DNA of 36,787 nucleotides from positions 1 to 36,787 of the forward strand of contig JADGOX010000051.1 in NCBI GenBank assembly GCA_017882745.1, read 5' to 3'. Positions 13,528 to 22,236 of the stretch are shown here, piece by piece (position 1 is the stretch's first letter; each line of letters opens with the position of its first letter). The stretch is from Mycobacteriaceae bacterium. GTDB taxonomy: Bacteria; Actinomycetota; Actinomycetes; Mycobacteriales; Mycobacteriaceae. The notes under the pieces are model-generated. The model searched no databases. It saw nothing but the letters and a program-made list of their open reading frames with translations, and had not been told where the DNA came from. The translations under genes and the position numbers were made by a program.

Positions 13528-14399
13528 GCCGATCCCGAACCCTCGAGGAGATCCTCGAGGGTTCCCCGGCAAGCTCTGGCACCCTCGCTGACCTTCTCTC
13601 CGCGGCCCGGGCACCGGGATCCCCGCGGGAAAGCGCTGGACTGGATGCTGCCCTTGCGGCGTTCGCGACCGCCACGGCGGCCAGCATCGTCGACCACGAA
13701 CCCGGGAGACCCTCCATGATCAAGACCCTCGCCTCGAAACTGATGGCCGCCAAGGTAATGGCCGCCGTGGCAGGAGTGACGGCAATCGGCGGAGCCGGAC
13801 TCGCGGCCGCTTCCAGCGGTCATCTGCCCAGCCCGCTGCCGCACTCAAGCCAGACGGCCCCGGCCTCGACAACGCATGAGCAAGAGGCGACTGAGGGCTC
13901 TGGCACCACACAGACGCCGGAGGCCATTTCGTCGGCGTCAGGAGAGCCGGAGGCCACTCCGTCGCCGTCAATGGTGGGGCTGTGCCACGCCTGGTTGGCG
14001 CGCCCAAGTGACGCCGGCAAGGCAGCCGACAGCCCTGCGTTCGGTGTCCTTGTCACTGCCGCGGGCGGCTCGACTTCCGTGAACACCTATTGCGCCACCT
14101 TGCTGACTACGAGCACATCGCCGGCCGTGGCCACATCAACCGAGTCGCGGGAAGATTCTGACCGCAAGCCGGCCGAAGCGCCGGGCGACTCCACGCACCG
14201 GACTGGCGAACGGGGTGATTCGACGCACCCGACCGGTGAGCCGGGCGACTCGACGCACCCGACTGGCGTGCCGACCGCGGCCCCCAATGACCCGATGCAT
14301 TCGGACGGCGAGCGGGGCGCGGCCCCCGGCGACCCGAGCCACTCGACCAGTGACCGGGGCGTGGCCCCCGGTGACGTGAGCCACCCGACCGGGCGCTGA
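13509..14399 (+). CDS. Sigma-factor-adjacent single-TM protein with repetitive extracytoplasmic tail (putative anti-sigma-like partner)
   Basis: Overlaps the sigma gene by 19 nt; TM-like segment VMAAVAGVTAIGGAGLAAASS; conserved-looking LCHAWLARPSDAGKAADSPAFGVLVTAAGGSTSVNTYCATLL; tail of GDSTHPTGEP-like repeats. Confidence 0.75.
   Translation: MRRRRVGRSRTLEEILEGSPASSGTLADLLSAARAPGSPRESAGLDAALAAFATATAASIVDHEPGRPSMIKTLASKLMAAKVMAAVAGVTAIGGAGLAAASSGHLPSPLPHSSQTAPASTTHEQEATEGSGTTQTPEAISSASGEPEATPSPSMVGLCHAWLARPSDAGKAADSPAFGVLVTAAGGSTSVNTYCATLLTTSTSPAVATSTESREDSDRKPAEAPGDSTHRTGERGDSTHPTGEPGDSTHPTGVPTAAPNDPMHSDGERGAAPGDPSHSTSDRGVAPGDVSHPTGR
14188..14396 (+). repeat. Degenerate in-frame tandem repeats (~30 nt) encoding GDSTHPTGEP-type units
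   Basis: Translated tail APGDSTHRTGERGDSTHPTGEPGDSTHPTGVP...APNDPMHSDGERGAAPGDPSHSTSDRGVAPGDVSHPTGR. Confidence 0.85.
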
Positions 14400-14414
14400 T
14401 CCGGAAGGGCACCC

Positions 14415-14461
14415 GCCGGTGTGTGGGGGGTCCGTTCCCCCCGGGCCGCCCACACACCGGC
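14415..14461. terminator. Hairpin between sigma-operon and cobQ, probable terminator
   Basis: GCCGGTGTGTGGG (14415-14427) pairs perfectly with CCCACACACCGGC (14449-14461), with G-run/C-run in the intervening sequence. No U-tract. Confidence 0.55.
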
Positions 14462-14533
14462 AACCACATCAAGGAACGCACCTTGCGAGGAGCGCCGCCC
14501 TGCTGCACGGGGCCTCCGCCTACGGTAAGGCAT

Positions 14534-16060
14534 GTGAAACGACGCGTTGGCCTGTCCGCCGCTGTCGATGTTGCCGGTCTGCTCGTCGCGGGGACGACGT
14601 CGGACGCCGGCAAGAGCCTGGTCACTGCTGGCATCTGCCGATGGTTGGCTCGACGGGGTGTGCGCGTGGCTCCGTTCAAGGCGCAGAACATGTCGAACAA
14701 CTCGATGGTCTGCCCAGATGGCGCGGAGATCGGGCGAGCGCAGTGGGTGCAGGCCAAGGCGTGCCGGGTTGTGCCCGAGGCAGCGATGAACCCTGTGCTG
14801 CTCAAGCCGGGGTCCGACCACCGCTCGCATGTAGTCCTGATGGGCCAGCCGTGGGGGGAGCTGCAGGCCGGCGAGTTCGCCACCGGACGAAAGGTACTGG
14901 CCGAGAAAGCATTCGAAGCTTTCGCTGACCTCTCGTCGCGGTATGACGTGGTCATTGCCGAGGGAGCCGGCTCGCCGGCCGAGATCAACCTTCGCGCCGG
15001 CGACTACGTCAACATGGGGCTGGCTCGTGCCGTCGACCTCCCGGTGATTGTTGTCGGTGACATCGACCGCGGCGGGGTCCTCGCCGCGATGTACGGCACG
15101 CTCGCGCTTCTCGACGATGCCGACCAAGCGCACATCAAGGGTTGGATCATCAATAAGTTTCGCGGTGACCTCGGTCTTCTGCAGCCCGGACTGCGGATGC
15201 TGGAGGAGCGCACAGAGCGCCCGGTACTGGGAGTGTTGCCGTACCTGAACGACGTCTGGTTGGACGGTGAGGACTCGCTCGCCATCGCGGGTTGGTCAAG
15301 CGGTGCGTCGGGCCGGGATGAGGCGCCCGCTGTCGGGGGGACCTTGTCCGTTGCGGTCGTGCGGTTCCCGCGCATCTCGAACGCAACCGATGTTGACGCC
15401 CTCGCGGCAGAGCCTGGGGTGTCGGTGCGGTTGACTGCCGATCCCGCGGAGGTGGCTTCCGCCGACCTGGTGGTGTTGCCGGGTTCGCGCTCGACTCTGT
15501 CGGACCTGCAGTGGATGCGGTCGCGGGGACTGGACGTTGCGGTCGCGAAACGCGCGGCGACCGGGCATCCCGTGGTGGGAATCTGTGGTGGTTACCAGAT
15601 GCTGGCCACCATGATCGACGACTCGCTGGCGGTGGAGTCTCCTTCCCCGTCCAGGGTTCCCGGCCTTGCGTTGTTGCCCACGCAGCTTCGGTTCGACCGG
15701 GAGAAGCAGTTGGGTGCGCCCCGCGGGGAGTGGCGTGGACAACAGGTCACGGCCTACGAGATCCACCATGGGGTGGCGACGCTCTCGACGACCGATGGTG
15801 TTGTGGGAGAACCGTTCCTCGACGGGTGGGCTGTGGGCGCTGTCTACGGCACGATGTGGCACGGGGTGTTCGAGAATGACGGGTTCCGCCGTGCTTTCCT
15901 CGCCGAGTCCGCACGGCTGGCCGGCGTTCCCTGGCGTCCCCACCCGGGAGCACCGGGGTTCGCCGCACGCAGGGAGGTCATGCTGGACCGGCTCGCCGAC
16001 GCGGTCGAGGAACACGTTGACACGTCCGCCTTGGCGGGGATCATCGGTGTTGACGTGTGA
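14534..16060 (+). CDS. cobQ: Cobyric acid synthase
   Basis: LLVAGTTSDAGKSLVTAGICRWLARRGVRVAPFKAQNMSNNS...VVGDIDRGGVLAAMYG...GICGGYQML...EIHHG. GTG start at 14534. Confidence 0.96.
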   Translation: MKRRVGLSAAVDVAGLLVAGTTSDAGKSLVTAGICRWLARRGVRVAPFKAQNMSNNSMVCPDGAEIGRAQWVQAKACRVVPEAAMNPVLLKPGSDHRSHVVLMGQPWGELQAGEFATGRKVLAEKAFEAFADLSSRYDVVIAEGAGSPAEINLRAGDYVNMGLARAVDLPVIVVGDIDRGGVLAAMYGTLALLDDADQAHIKGWIINKFRGDLGLLQPGLRMLEERTERPVLGVLPYLNDVWLDGEDSLAIAGWSSGASGRDEAPAVGGTLSVAVVRFPRISNATDVDALAAEPGVSVRLTADPAEVASADLVVLPGSRSTLSDLQWMRSRGLDVAVAKRAATGHPVVGICGGYQMLATMIDDSLAVESPSPSRVPGLALLPTQLRFDREKQLGAPRGEWRGQQVTAYEIHHGVATLSTTDGVVGEPFLDGWAVGAVYGTMWHGVFENDGFRRAFLAESARLAGVPWRPHPGAPGFAARREVMLDRLADAVEEHVDTSALAGIIGVDV

Positions 16061-17379
16061 CGGTGCTACCCACCGGCACCCCGCATAGGCTGCCCAGGAT
16101 GTCCAACCGCACACAAGCCGAGGAGACCGTGACCACGCAGCGGCACCCAGCGTCCGAGGTGACTGTCGTCGGCATCGGTGCCGACGGTTGGAACGGCCTC
16201 GGCCTGCCCGCGCAGAATGCCCTCCACCGGGCGGACACGGTGATCGGCTCCCGTCGTCAACTTGAACTGGTGCCGCCGCAGGTGGGTGCGCGCCGGGTCG
16301 GGTGGCCGTCCCCGCTGCTACCTGCGCTCCCCGGACTGTTGGAGGAGCACGCGGGCGGGCCTCTGGTCGTGCTCGCCAGCGGGGACCCCATGTTCTTCGG
16401 CATAGGGCAGGCCATCACCGGGCTGCTCGGCACGGGCGCTGTCACGGTCCTGCCGCAAGCCTCCAGCGTGTCCCTGGCCTGTGCCCGGCTGGGCTGGTCG
16501 GTCGAGGACGTGCCTGTTGTCAGCCTGGTGGGTCGTCCGCTCGCCGCACTTCGTCTCGATGTCCACGACGGACGTCGGCTGCTTGTGCTTTCCGGCGACG
16601 CCTCGACGCCTGCGGAGGTCGCAGCAGGACTGCGGCAGTGGGGGTTCGGCCCGAGTCGCATGACCGTGCTCGAGCAGCTGGGATCGCCCGCGGAACGGAG
16701 TCTGGCGGGCACAGCCGAGACGTGGGACGAGCCACCGGGTGACGCGCTGAACGTGCTTGCTCTGGAGTGCGTCACCGATGGGATCGGCCCCAGGCTGAGC
16801 CTGACTGCGGGTCTGGACGACGAGGCGTACGAGCACGACGGGCAGCTGACGAAGCGGGAGGTCCGTGCCGTCACGCTGGCGGTCCTGGCGCCAATCCCCG
16901 GGGAGCTGCTGTGGGACGTCGGCGGCGGCGCCGGCAGCATCGGCATCGAGTGGATGCGTGCGCACCGCAGCTGCCGCGCGCTCTGTATCGAGTCGGATCC
17001 TGCTCGAGGGCAACGTATCGCCACCAACGCCGCCGCATTGGGCGTGCCGACCCTGCAGGTGGTCACGGGTCGTGCTCCCGCCGCGCTGGCGGGTCTGCCC
17101 ACCCCGGATGCCGTGTTCGTCGGTGGTGGGCTGACCGTCGAGGGGACGCTCGAGGCCTGCTGGGCGGCGCTCCGCCCGGGTGGTCGGCTGGTGGCGAACA
17201 CGGTCACGGTCGAGTCTGAAGCCGTTCTGGCGCAGTGGCACTCGTCGTTCGGCGGTGAGCTGCGACGTATTTCGGTCTCGCGGGGCCGTCCCGTCGGGCG
17301 CTTCACCGGCTGGGACCCGGGCATGCCCGTCACACAGTGGAGCGTGGTCAAACCGCGAGGGAACCAGGAGCGAACATGA
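16057..17379 (+). CDS. cobL: Precorrin-6Y C5,15-methyltransferase (CbiE/CbiT fusion, CobL)
   Basis: N-terminal tetrapyrrole methylase (VTVVGIGADGWNGL...VLASGDPMFFGIG) and C-terminal CbiT SAM domain (LLWDVGGGAGSIGIEWMR). N-terminus may begin downstream at 16099. Confidence 0.94.
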   Translation: MTVLPTGTPHRLPRMSNRTQAEETVTTQRHPASEVTVVGIGADGWNGLGLPAQNALHRADTVIGSRRQLELVPPQVGARRVGWPSPLLPALPGLLEEHAGGPLVVLASGDPMFFGIGQAITGLLGTGAVTVLPQASSVSLACARLGWSVEDVPVVSLVGRPLAALRLDVHDGRRLLVLSGDASTPAEVAAGLRQWGFGPSRMTVLEQLGSPAERSLAGTAETWDEPPGDALNVLALECVTDGIGPRLSLTAGLDDEAYEHDGQLTKREVRAVTLAVLAPIPGELLWDVGGGAGSIGIEWMRAHRSCRALCIESDPARGQRIATNAAALGVPTLQVVTGRAPAALAGLPTPDAVFVGGGLTVEGTLEACWAALRPGGRLVANTVTVESEAVLAQWHSSFGGELRRISVSRGRPVGRFTGWDPGMPVTQWSVVKPRGNQERT

Positions 17380-18140
17380 CCGTCTACTTCATCGGTGCCG
17401 GCCCGGGGGCGGCTGACCTCGTCACTGTCCGCGCACAACGGCTGATCGAGCGCTGCCCGGTCTGTCTGTACGCCGGCAGCTTGGTGCCCGCCGAGCTGCT
17501 GGCCTCGTGCCCTCCCGGCGCCCGCTTGGTCAACACCGCCGACCTCGACCTGGACCAGATCCTTGCTGAGCTCGTCGATGCTGATCGGGCAGGATTGGAT
17601 GTCGCGCGGCTGCACTCCGGGGACCTGGCGATCTTCAGCGCCGTCGCGGAGCAGGTTCGGCGGCTCGACCAGGCTGGCGTCGACTACGCGATGGTGCCCG
17701 GTGTCCCGGCCTTCGCCGCCGCCGCGGCGGCGCTCAAGCGCGAGCTCACGGTCCCCACCGTGGGACAGACCGTGATCCTCACCAGGGTGTCTCACCAGGC
17801 CACGCCGATGCCGGCGGGGGAGGACTTGGCCACGCTCGGGCAGTCCGGCGCCCTGCTCGTGCTGCACCTGGCCATGCGGCACGTCGATCGGGTGGTCGCC
17901 GAACTCCTCCCGCACTACGGGCCGGACTGCCCCGTCGCGGTAGTGGCGATGGCCAGTCGCCCCGACGAGGTGGTTCTCCGCGGGACGCTGGCCGACATCG
18001 CGGAGCAGGTCAAGAAGGCCGGTGTGGTGCGAACGGCGGTGATCATGGTCGGCCGAACGCTGGCGGCAGAGCAGTTCGGCGACAGCTACCTGTACTCATC
18101 GGGCCGTGACCGCGAGGACACCGGCGTGCCCGGGCGCTGA
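17376..18140 (+). CDS. cobM: Precorrin-4 C11-methyltransferase
   Basis: MTVYFIGAGPGAADLVTVRAQRLIERCPVCLYAGSLVP...HSGDLAIFSAVAEQ; ATGA overlap with cobL. Confidence 0.96.
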   Translation: MTVYFIGAGPGAADLVTVRAQRLIERCPVCLYAGSLVPAELLASCPPGARLVNTADLDLDQILAELVDADRAGLDVARLHSGDLAIFSAVAEQVRRLDQAGVDYAMVPGVPAFAAAAAALKRELTVPTVGQTVILTRVSHQATPMPAGEDLATLGQSGALLVLHLAMRHVDRVVAELLPHYGPDCPVAVVAMASRPDEVVLRGTLADIAEQVKKAGVVRTAVIMVGRTLAAEQFGDSYLYSSGRDREDTGVPGR

Positions 18141-18156
18141 GCGGGTGAACAGCTGC

Positions 18157-19293
18157 TCATGGTCCCAAGTGTGCGGCCCGACCGACCACCTGGCCACCGC
18201 GGTCGATGCAGATCGTGTCCACCACCACCGGTGCTCCGTTGAGCACCCGCAGCGCGACCGCGCGTGCCCTGGCCGCCACAATGTCGCCCAGGGGGACTCC
18301 GGCGGCCTGGCAGAGCTGCAGGGTCCGCAGACCGGTGTTGGCCTCACTCACCTGCGCGGCCAACTGCTTGTCAGCCCCGGCCTCGAGTGCCAGCTCGGCC
18401 AGGAAAGCGGTGTCCACTTGAGACCGTCCCGAGTGCAGGTCCAGATGGCCGGCGGCGAGCTTGGACATCTTGGCGAAGCCGCCGACGATGGTGAGCCGCG
18501 GCAGCGGATGGCGACGGAGGTACTTGAGCACGGCGCCGGCGAAGTCGCCCATGTCGAGCATCGCCTGCTCGGTGAGGGCGTGCTCGCGGATGGCCACCTG
18601 CTCCGAGGTCGACCCGGTGCACCCCGCGACATGGGTGAGCCCGACAGCTGCTGCGACGTCGATGCCCCGGTGGATGCTGTCGATCCACGCGGAGCAGGAG
18701 TACGGGACGACAATGCCCGTCGTCCCGAGAATCGAGAGACCGTCGAGGATCCCGAGCCTGGGGTTCCACGTGTGCCGGGCGATCTCCTCGCCCTTGTCGA
18801 CCGAGATCTCGATCGCGACGTCACCGCTGGCACCGTGAGCGGTGGCCAGAGCCTCGACGACGCCACGCATCATCGACCGGGGTACCGGGTTGATCGCGGG
18901 CTCGCCGACGTCGAGCGGCAGTCCGGGGAGGGTCACCGTCCCGACGCCGGGGCCCGCGTGGAAAGTCACCCCTGTTCCAGGGCTGCCCAGTCGCACGGTG
19001 GACCGGATCACGGCCAGGTGTGTGACGTCCGGGTCGTCACCGGCGTCTTTGACGATGGCAGCCATGGCCCAGTCCCCGCCCAGTTCCTCGCCGGCCAGGG
19101 CGAACGCCGGCTGTTGGCCTTTGGGCAGGGTGATGGTCACCGGGTCCGGGAACTCGCCGGTGAGCAGAGCGGAGTAGGCCGCACTGGTTGCCGCAGTGGC
19201 GCAGGCACCGGTCGTCCACCCGGGACGCAATCCAGTGCGCTCGAGCTGGGCCTGCCGGCCGCCGGTCGGGGAAGGTGTGGTCATCGACGACAA
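18157..19293 (-). CDS. cbiD: Cobalt-precorrin-5B C1-methyltransferase CbiD
   Basis: LRPGWTTGACATAATSAAYSALLTGEFPDPVTITLPKG...NPRLGILDGLSILGTTGIVVPYSCSAWIDSI...GFAKMSKLAAGHLDLHSGRSQVD are CbiD hallmarks. Confidence 0.97.
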   Translation of the reverse strand: MSSMTTPSPTGGRQAQLERTGLRPGWTTGACATAATSAAYSALLTGEFPDPVTITLPKGQQPAFALAGEELGGDWAMAAIVKDAGDDPDVTHLAVIRSTVRLGSPGTGVTFHAGPGVGTVTLPGLPLDVGEPAINPVPRSMMRGVVEALATAHGASGDVAIEISVDKGEEIARHTWNPRLGILDGLSILGTTGIVVPYSCSAWIDSIHRGIDVAAAVGLTHVAGCTGSTSEQVAIREHALTEQAMLDMGDFAGAVLKYLRRHPLPRLTIVGGFAKMSKLAAGHLDLHSGRSQVDTAFLAELALEAGADKQLAAQVSEANTGLRTLQLCQAAGVPLGDIVAARARAVALRVLNGAPVVVDTICIDRGGQVVGRAAHLGP

Positions 19294-19337
19294 TCATCGG
19301 CCTTCGCTCCGGATCAAGCTCGCACGGGTGGTGTGTC

Positions 19338-20099
19338 ATGACGCGGACACGGGTGTTGACGCTCGGTGGGACCTCCGAGGCCCGACTCTTGGCGGCTGCC
19401 CTGGAGCGGGATTCCACCGTCGCTGTCATCAGCTCGCTGGCCGGACGTGTGGCCGAGCCGCGGTTGCCGCCTGGCCGCACCCGGGTCGGCGGATTCGGTG
19501 GCGTCGACGGCCTGGCGGGCTGGCTGGTCGATGAGCAGATCGACCTGCTGATCGACGCCACCCATCCATTTGCGGCGACAATGAGCATTGCGGCGGACTC
19601 GGCTGCACGCCGGATCGGAGTGCCACTGCTCCGACTGAGCCGCCCCGAATGGCGTGCTGCCCCGGCGGACCGGTGGCACCAGGTCGACTCCCTGAGGGAG
19701 GCCGCGCAGCTGCTGCCCGATCTCGGTTCCCGCGTGTTTCTCACCACAGGCCGGCAAGGCCTGGCCGAGTTCGCGCACCTGGACGAGCTCTGGTTCCTCG
19801 TGCGGACCATCGATCCGCCTGCCCCACCTGTGCCCCGTGCGAAGGAGCTGTTGCTCGGGCGCGGACCCTTTTCGGAGCACTCCGAGCGGGACCTCATGCT
19901 TCGCTACGAGATTGAGGTCGTGGTCACCAAGAACAGCGGCGGCGACGCTACCGCCGCCAAGCTGGCTGCGGCCCGCAGCCTGGGTCTGCCGGTGGTCATG
20001 GTCCGGCGTCCCCGGCCTCCCGGGGGCGTGACCACGGTCGAGAGCGTGGACGCTGCCCTGGAGTGGGTGGCTGGGTATCAGTCAGGGCGGCCCGGATAG
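19338..20099 (+). CDS. cobK: Precorrin-6A reductase
   Basis: RVLTLGGTSEARLLAAAL...DLLIDATHPFAATMSIAADSAARRIGVPLLRLSRPEW...VVTKNSGGDATAAKLAAARSLGLPVVMVRRP. Confidence 0.95.
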   Translation: MTRTRVLTLGGTSEARLLAAALERDSTVAVISSLAGRVAEPRLPPGRTRVGGFGGVDGLAGWLVDEQIDLLIDATHPFAATMSIAADSAARRIGVPLLRLSRPEWRAAPADRWHQVDSLREAAQLLPDLGSRVFLTTGRQGLAEFAHLDELWFLVRTIDPPAPPVPRAKELLLGRGPFSEHSERDLMLRYEIEVVVTKNSGGDATAAKLAAARSLGLPVVMVRRPRPPGGVTTVESVDAALEWVAGYQSGRPG

Positions 20100-21613
20100 C
20101 GCCGCGGGGTCCAGACCACCTGTCGGCCATCGGCGCGGGTCACTGCCTGTGTCTGGGATGAGCCCACGATCAACAGGGTGCGCATGTCGACGACTTCGGG
20201 ATCGAGGTCAGACAGACGCACCACCGTGATGCTCTCCTCCGGACCACCGACGTCCCGGGCGACGATGACCGGTGTGTCCGGGGCGCGGTGCTCGAGCAGT
20301 AGATCCCGGGTCTTGCCGACTTGCCAGGTACGGCTCTTCGACGACGGGTTGTAGAGCGCCAGAACGAGATCTGCGGACGCAGCTGCGGCGAGTCGCTCGG
20401 CGACCACCTCCCACGGTTTCAGGCGGTCGGACAGCGAGATGGTGGCGTAGTCGTGTCCGAGCGGTGCGCCAGCGCGGGCGGCCGCAGCATGCGCGGCTGT
20501 GATGCCGGGAACAACCCTGACCGGCACACCGGAGTAGCGCGGCTCGCAGGCCACCTCGAGCACGGCGCTGGCCATGGCGAACACCCCGGGGTCACCCGAG
20601 GACACGACCGCGACACGTCGGCCGCGGCGAGCCAGGTCCAGCGCGAACTCGGCTCGCTCGGACTCGACCTTGTTGTCGGAATCGTGCCGCCGCTGGCCGG
20701 GCCTCATCGGGACCCGGTTGACGTAGGTTGTGTAGCCGACCAGGTCGTCGGCGCCGGCCAGAGCCGCCCGCGCCTCGGGTGTCAGCCACTCGGGGCCCGC
20801 GGGGCCGAGGCCGACCACGGCCACGTAACCCTGACATGAGGTGTCGGCCACCGGAGCTTGTGCTTCGGGGGCACCGACCTTGCTGGGGAGGACGGCCAGC
20901 GAGAAGTACGGCACCGATGCGGGGTCGACGTCCCGCAGCCGCTCGGTCCGCTCGTCGGCCATGGTGGCCCGCTCGACGTAGAGCGCGTCGTCGAGACGCC
21001 CGGCACGTTCGAGGGCGCGTCGAACGGTGGCGAAGGTGCGGCCGAGTTTGAGGATGACCGCCGAGTCGGTGGAGCTGATCCGGGCCGCCAGCTCGTCCTC
21101 CGGGAGAGTGCCTGGGATGACGGTGAGTACCTCATCCGCCTCGACCAGCGGACGCCCGAGGCTGGAGGCCGAGGCGCTCACCGAGCTGACCCCAGGGACG
21201 ACCTGGGTGTCGTAGCGGTGAGCCAGACGCTTGTGCAGGTGCTGGTATGAGCTGTAGACGAAGGGATCACCCTCGGAGAGGATCGCGACGTCGCGGCCGG
21301 CGTCCAGGTGGGCCGCGAGACGGTCCGCGGCCTCTCCGTAGAAATCGTCGAGTGCACCCCGGTAGCCGCCGGGGTGATCGGTCGTCTCGGTGGTCAGGGG
21401 GTAGACGAGCGCCTCCTCGACCTGGTCGCCCCGGAAGTAGCCGCTGGCGATCGAGCGGGCGATGCTGCGTCCGTGCCGCGCGCTGTGGAAGGCGAGGACG
21501 TCGACGGCTTTGATCACCTCGACGGCCCGCACCGTCAGGAGGGAGGGGTCGCCCGGACCGAGGCCCACGCCGTACAGGCGGCCGCTCGTGGAGGATGTCC
21601 GGCTCGGTGTCAT
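20078..21613 (-). CDS. cobIJ: Fused precorrin-2 C20-methyltransferase / precorrin-3B C17-methyltransferase (CobIJ)
   Basis: CobI half RLYGVGLGPGDPSLLTVRAVEVI...LSEGDPFVYSSYQHL followed by CobJ half GYVAVVGLGPAGPEWLTPEARAALAGADDLVGYTTYV...VVSSGDPGVFAMASAV. ATG at 21613 overlaps the cobH stop. Confidence 0.96.
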   Translation of the reverse strand: MTPSRTSSTSGRLYGVGLGPGDPSLLTVRAVEVIKAVDVLAFHSARHGRSIARSIASGYFRGDQVEEALVYPLTTETTDHPGGYRGALDDFYGEAADRLAAHLDAGRDVAILSEGDPFVYSSYQHLHKRLAHRYDTQVVPGVSSVSASASSLGRPLVEADEVLTVIPGTLPEDELAARISSTDSAVILKLGRTFATVRRALERAGRLDDALYVERATMADERTERLRDVDPASVPYFSLAVLPSKVGAPEAQAPVADTSCQGYVAVVGLGPAGPEWLTPEARAALAGADDLVGYTTYVNRVPMRPGQRRHDSDNKVESERAEFALDLARRGRRVAVVSSGDPGVFAMASAVLEVACEPRYSGVPVRVVPGITAAHAAAARAGAPLGHDYATISLSDRLKPWEVVAERLAAAASADLVLALYNPSSKSRTWQVGKTRDLLLEHRAPDTPVIVARDVGGPEESITVVRLSDLDPEVVDMRTLLIVGSSQTQAVTRADGRQVVWTPRRYPGRPD

Positions 21614-22236
21614 TCGGCAGTGCTCGCAATCGCGTTGAGGGCGCCACAGGTGATGGCGCTGCCACCCCGGCGGCCGTGGACGACGATGTAGTCCAGGCCC
21701 AGGTCGTTGTCCGCCAGCGCGCGCTTGGACTCGGCGGCGCCGATGAAACCCACCGGGATACCGAGGATTGCTGCCGGGCGCCACGGACTGGTGCGGAGGT
21801 GGGACAAGAGGTGGAACAGCGCGGTCGGCGCGTTGCCGATGGCGACAACGGCGCCGTCGAGGCGCTGTCCCCACAGCTCGATCGCCGCGGCGCTCCGGGT
21901 GGTCCCGAGCTGCCGGGCCAGCTCCGGGACCTGCGGGTCGGACAGGGTGCAGACGACCTCGTTGTCGGCGGGCAGCCGCCTACGGGTGACGCCGCTGGCC
22001 ACCATCTGCACGTCGCACAAGATCGGAGCCCCCGCCTGCAGTGCCGCTCGGGCGCGGGGAACCGCATGGGCAGAGAACGCGAGGTCCTCGACGAGGTCGA
22101 CCATGCCGCAGGAGTGGATCATCCGCACCGCAACCTGAGCCTCGTCCGGGGACAGGCCGCCGAGCTCAGCCTCGGCGCGGATGGTGGCGAAGGACTGCCG
22201 GTAGATCTCGGCACCATCCCGGACGTACTCACTCAC
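21610..22236 (-). CDS. cobH: Precorrin-8X methylmutase
   Basis: EIYRQSFATIRAEAELGGLSPDEAQVAVRMIHSCGMVDLVEDLAFS...GAPILCDVQMVASGVTRRRLP...GIPVGFIGAAESKRAL. Confidence 0.97.
   Translation of the reverse strand: MSEYVRDGAEIYRQSFATIRAEAELGGLSPDEAQVAVRMIHSCGMVDLVEDLAFSAHAVPRARAALQAGAPILCDVQMVASGVTRRRLPADNEVVCTLSDPQVPELARQLGTTRSAAAIELWGQRLDGAVVAIGNAPTALFHLLSHLRTSPWRPAAILGIPVGFIGAAESKRALADNDLGLDYIVVHGRRGGSAITCGALNAIASTAE

Noticed and set aside
14087-15133. 348-aa minus-strand ORF across the repeat gene and cobQ
   Set aside because: Antisense of the tandem repeats and of cobQ; repeats seen in it (PVGCVESPGS) are just the reverse reading of the GDSTHPTG repeats.
16257-17915. 552-aa minus-strand ORF opposite cobL/cobM
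   Set aside because: Ser/Pro/Arg/Thr-rich shadow ORF covering two well-supported genes.
18106-19341. 411-aa + strand ORF opposite cbiD
   Set aside because: Shadow ORF; CbiD signatures on the minus strand are clear.
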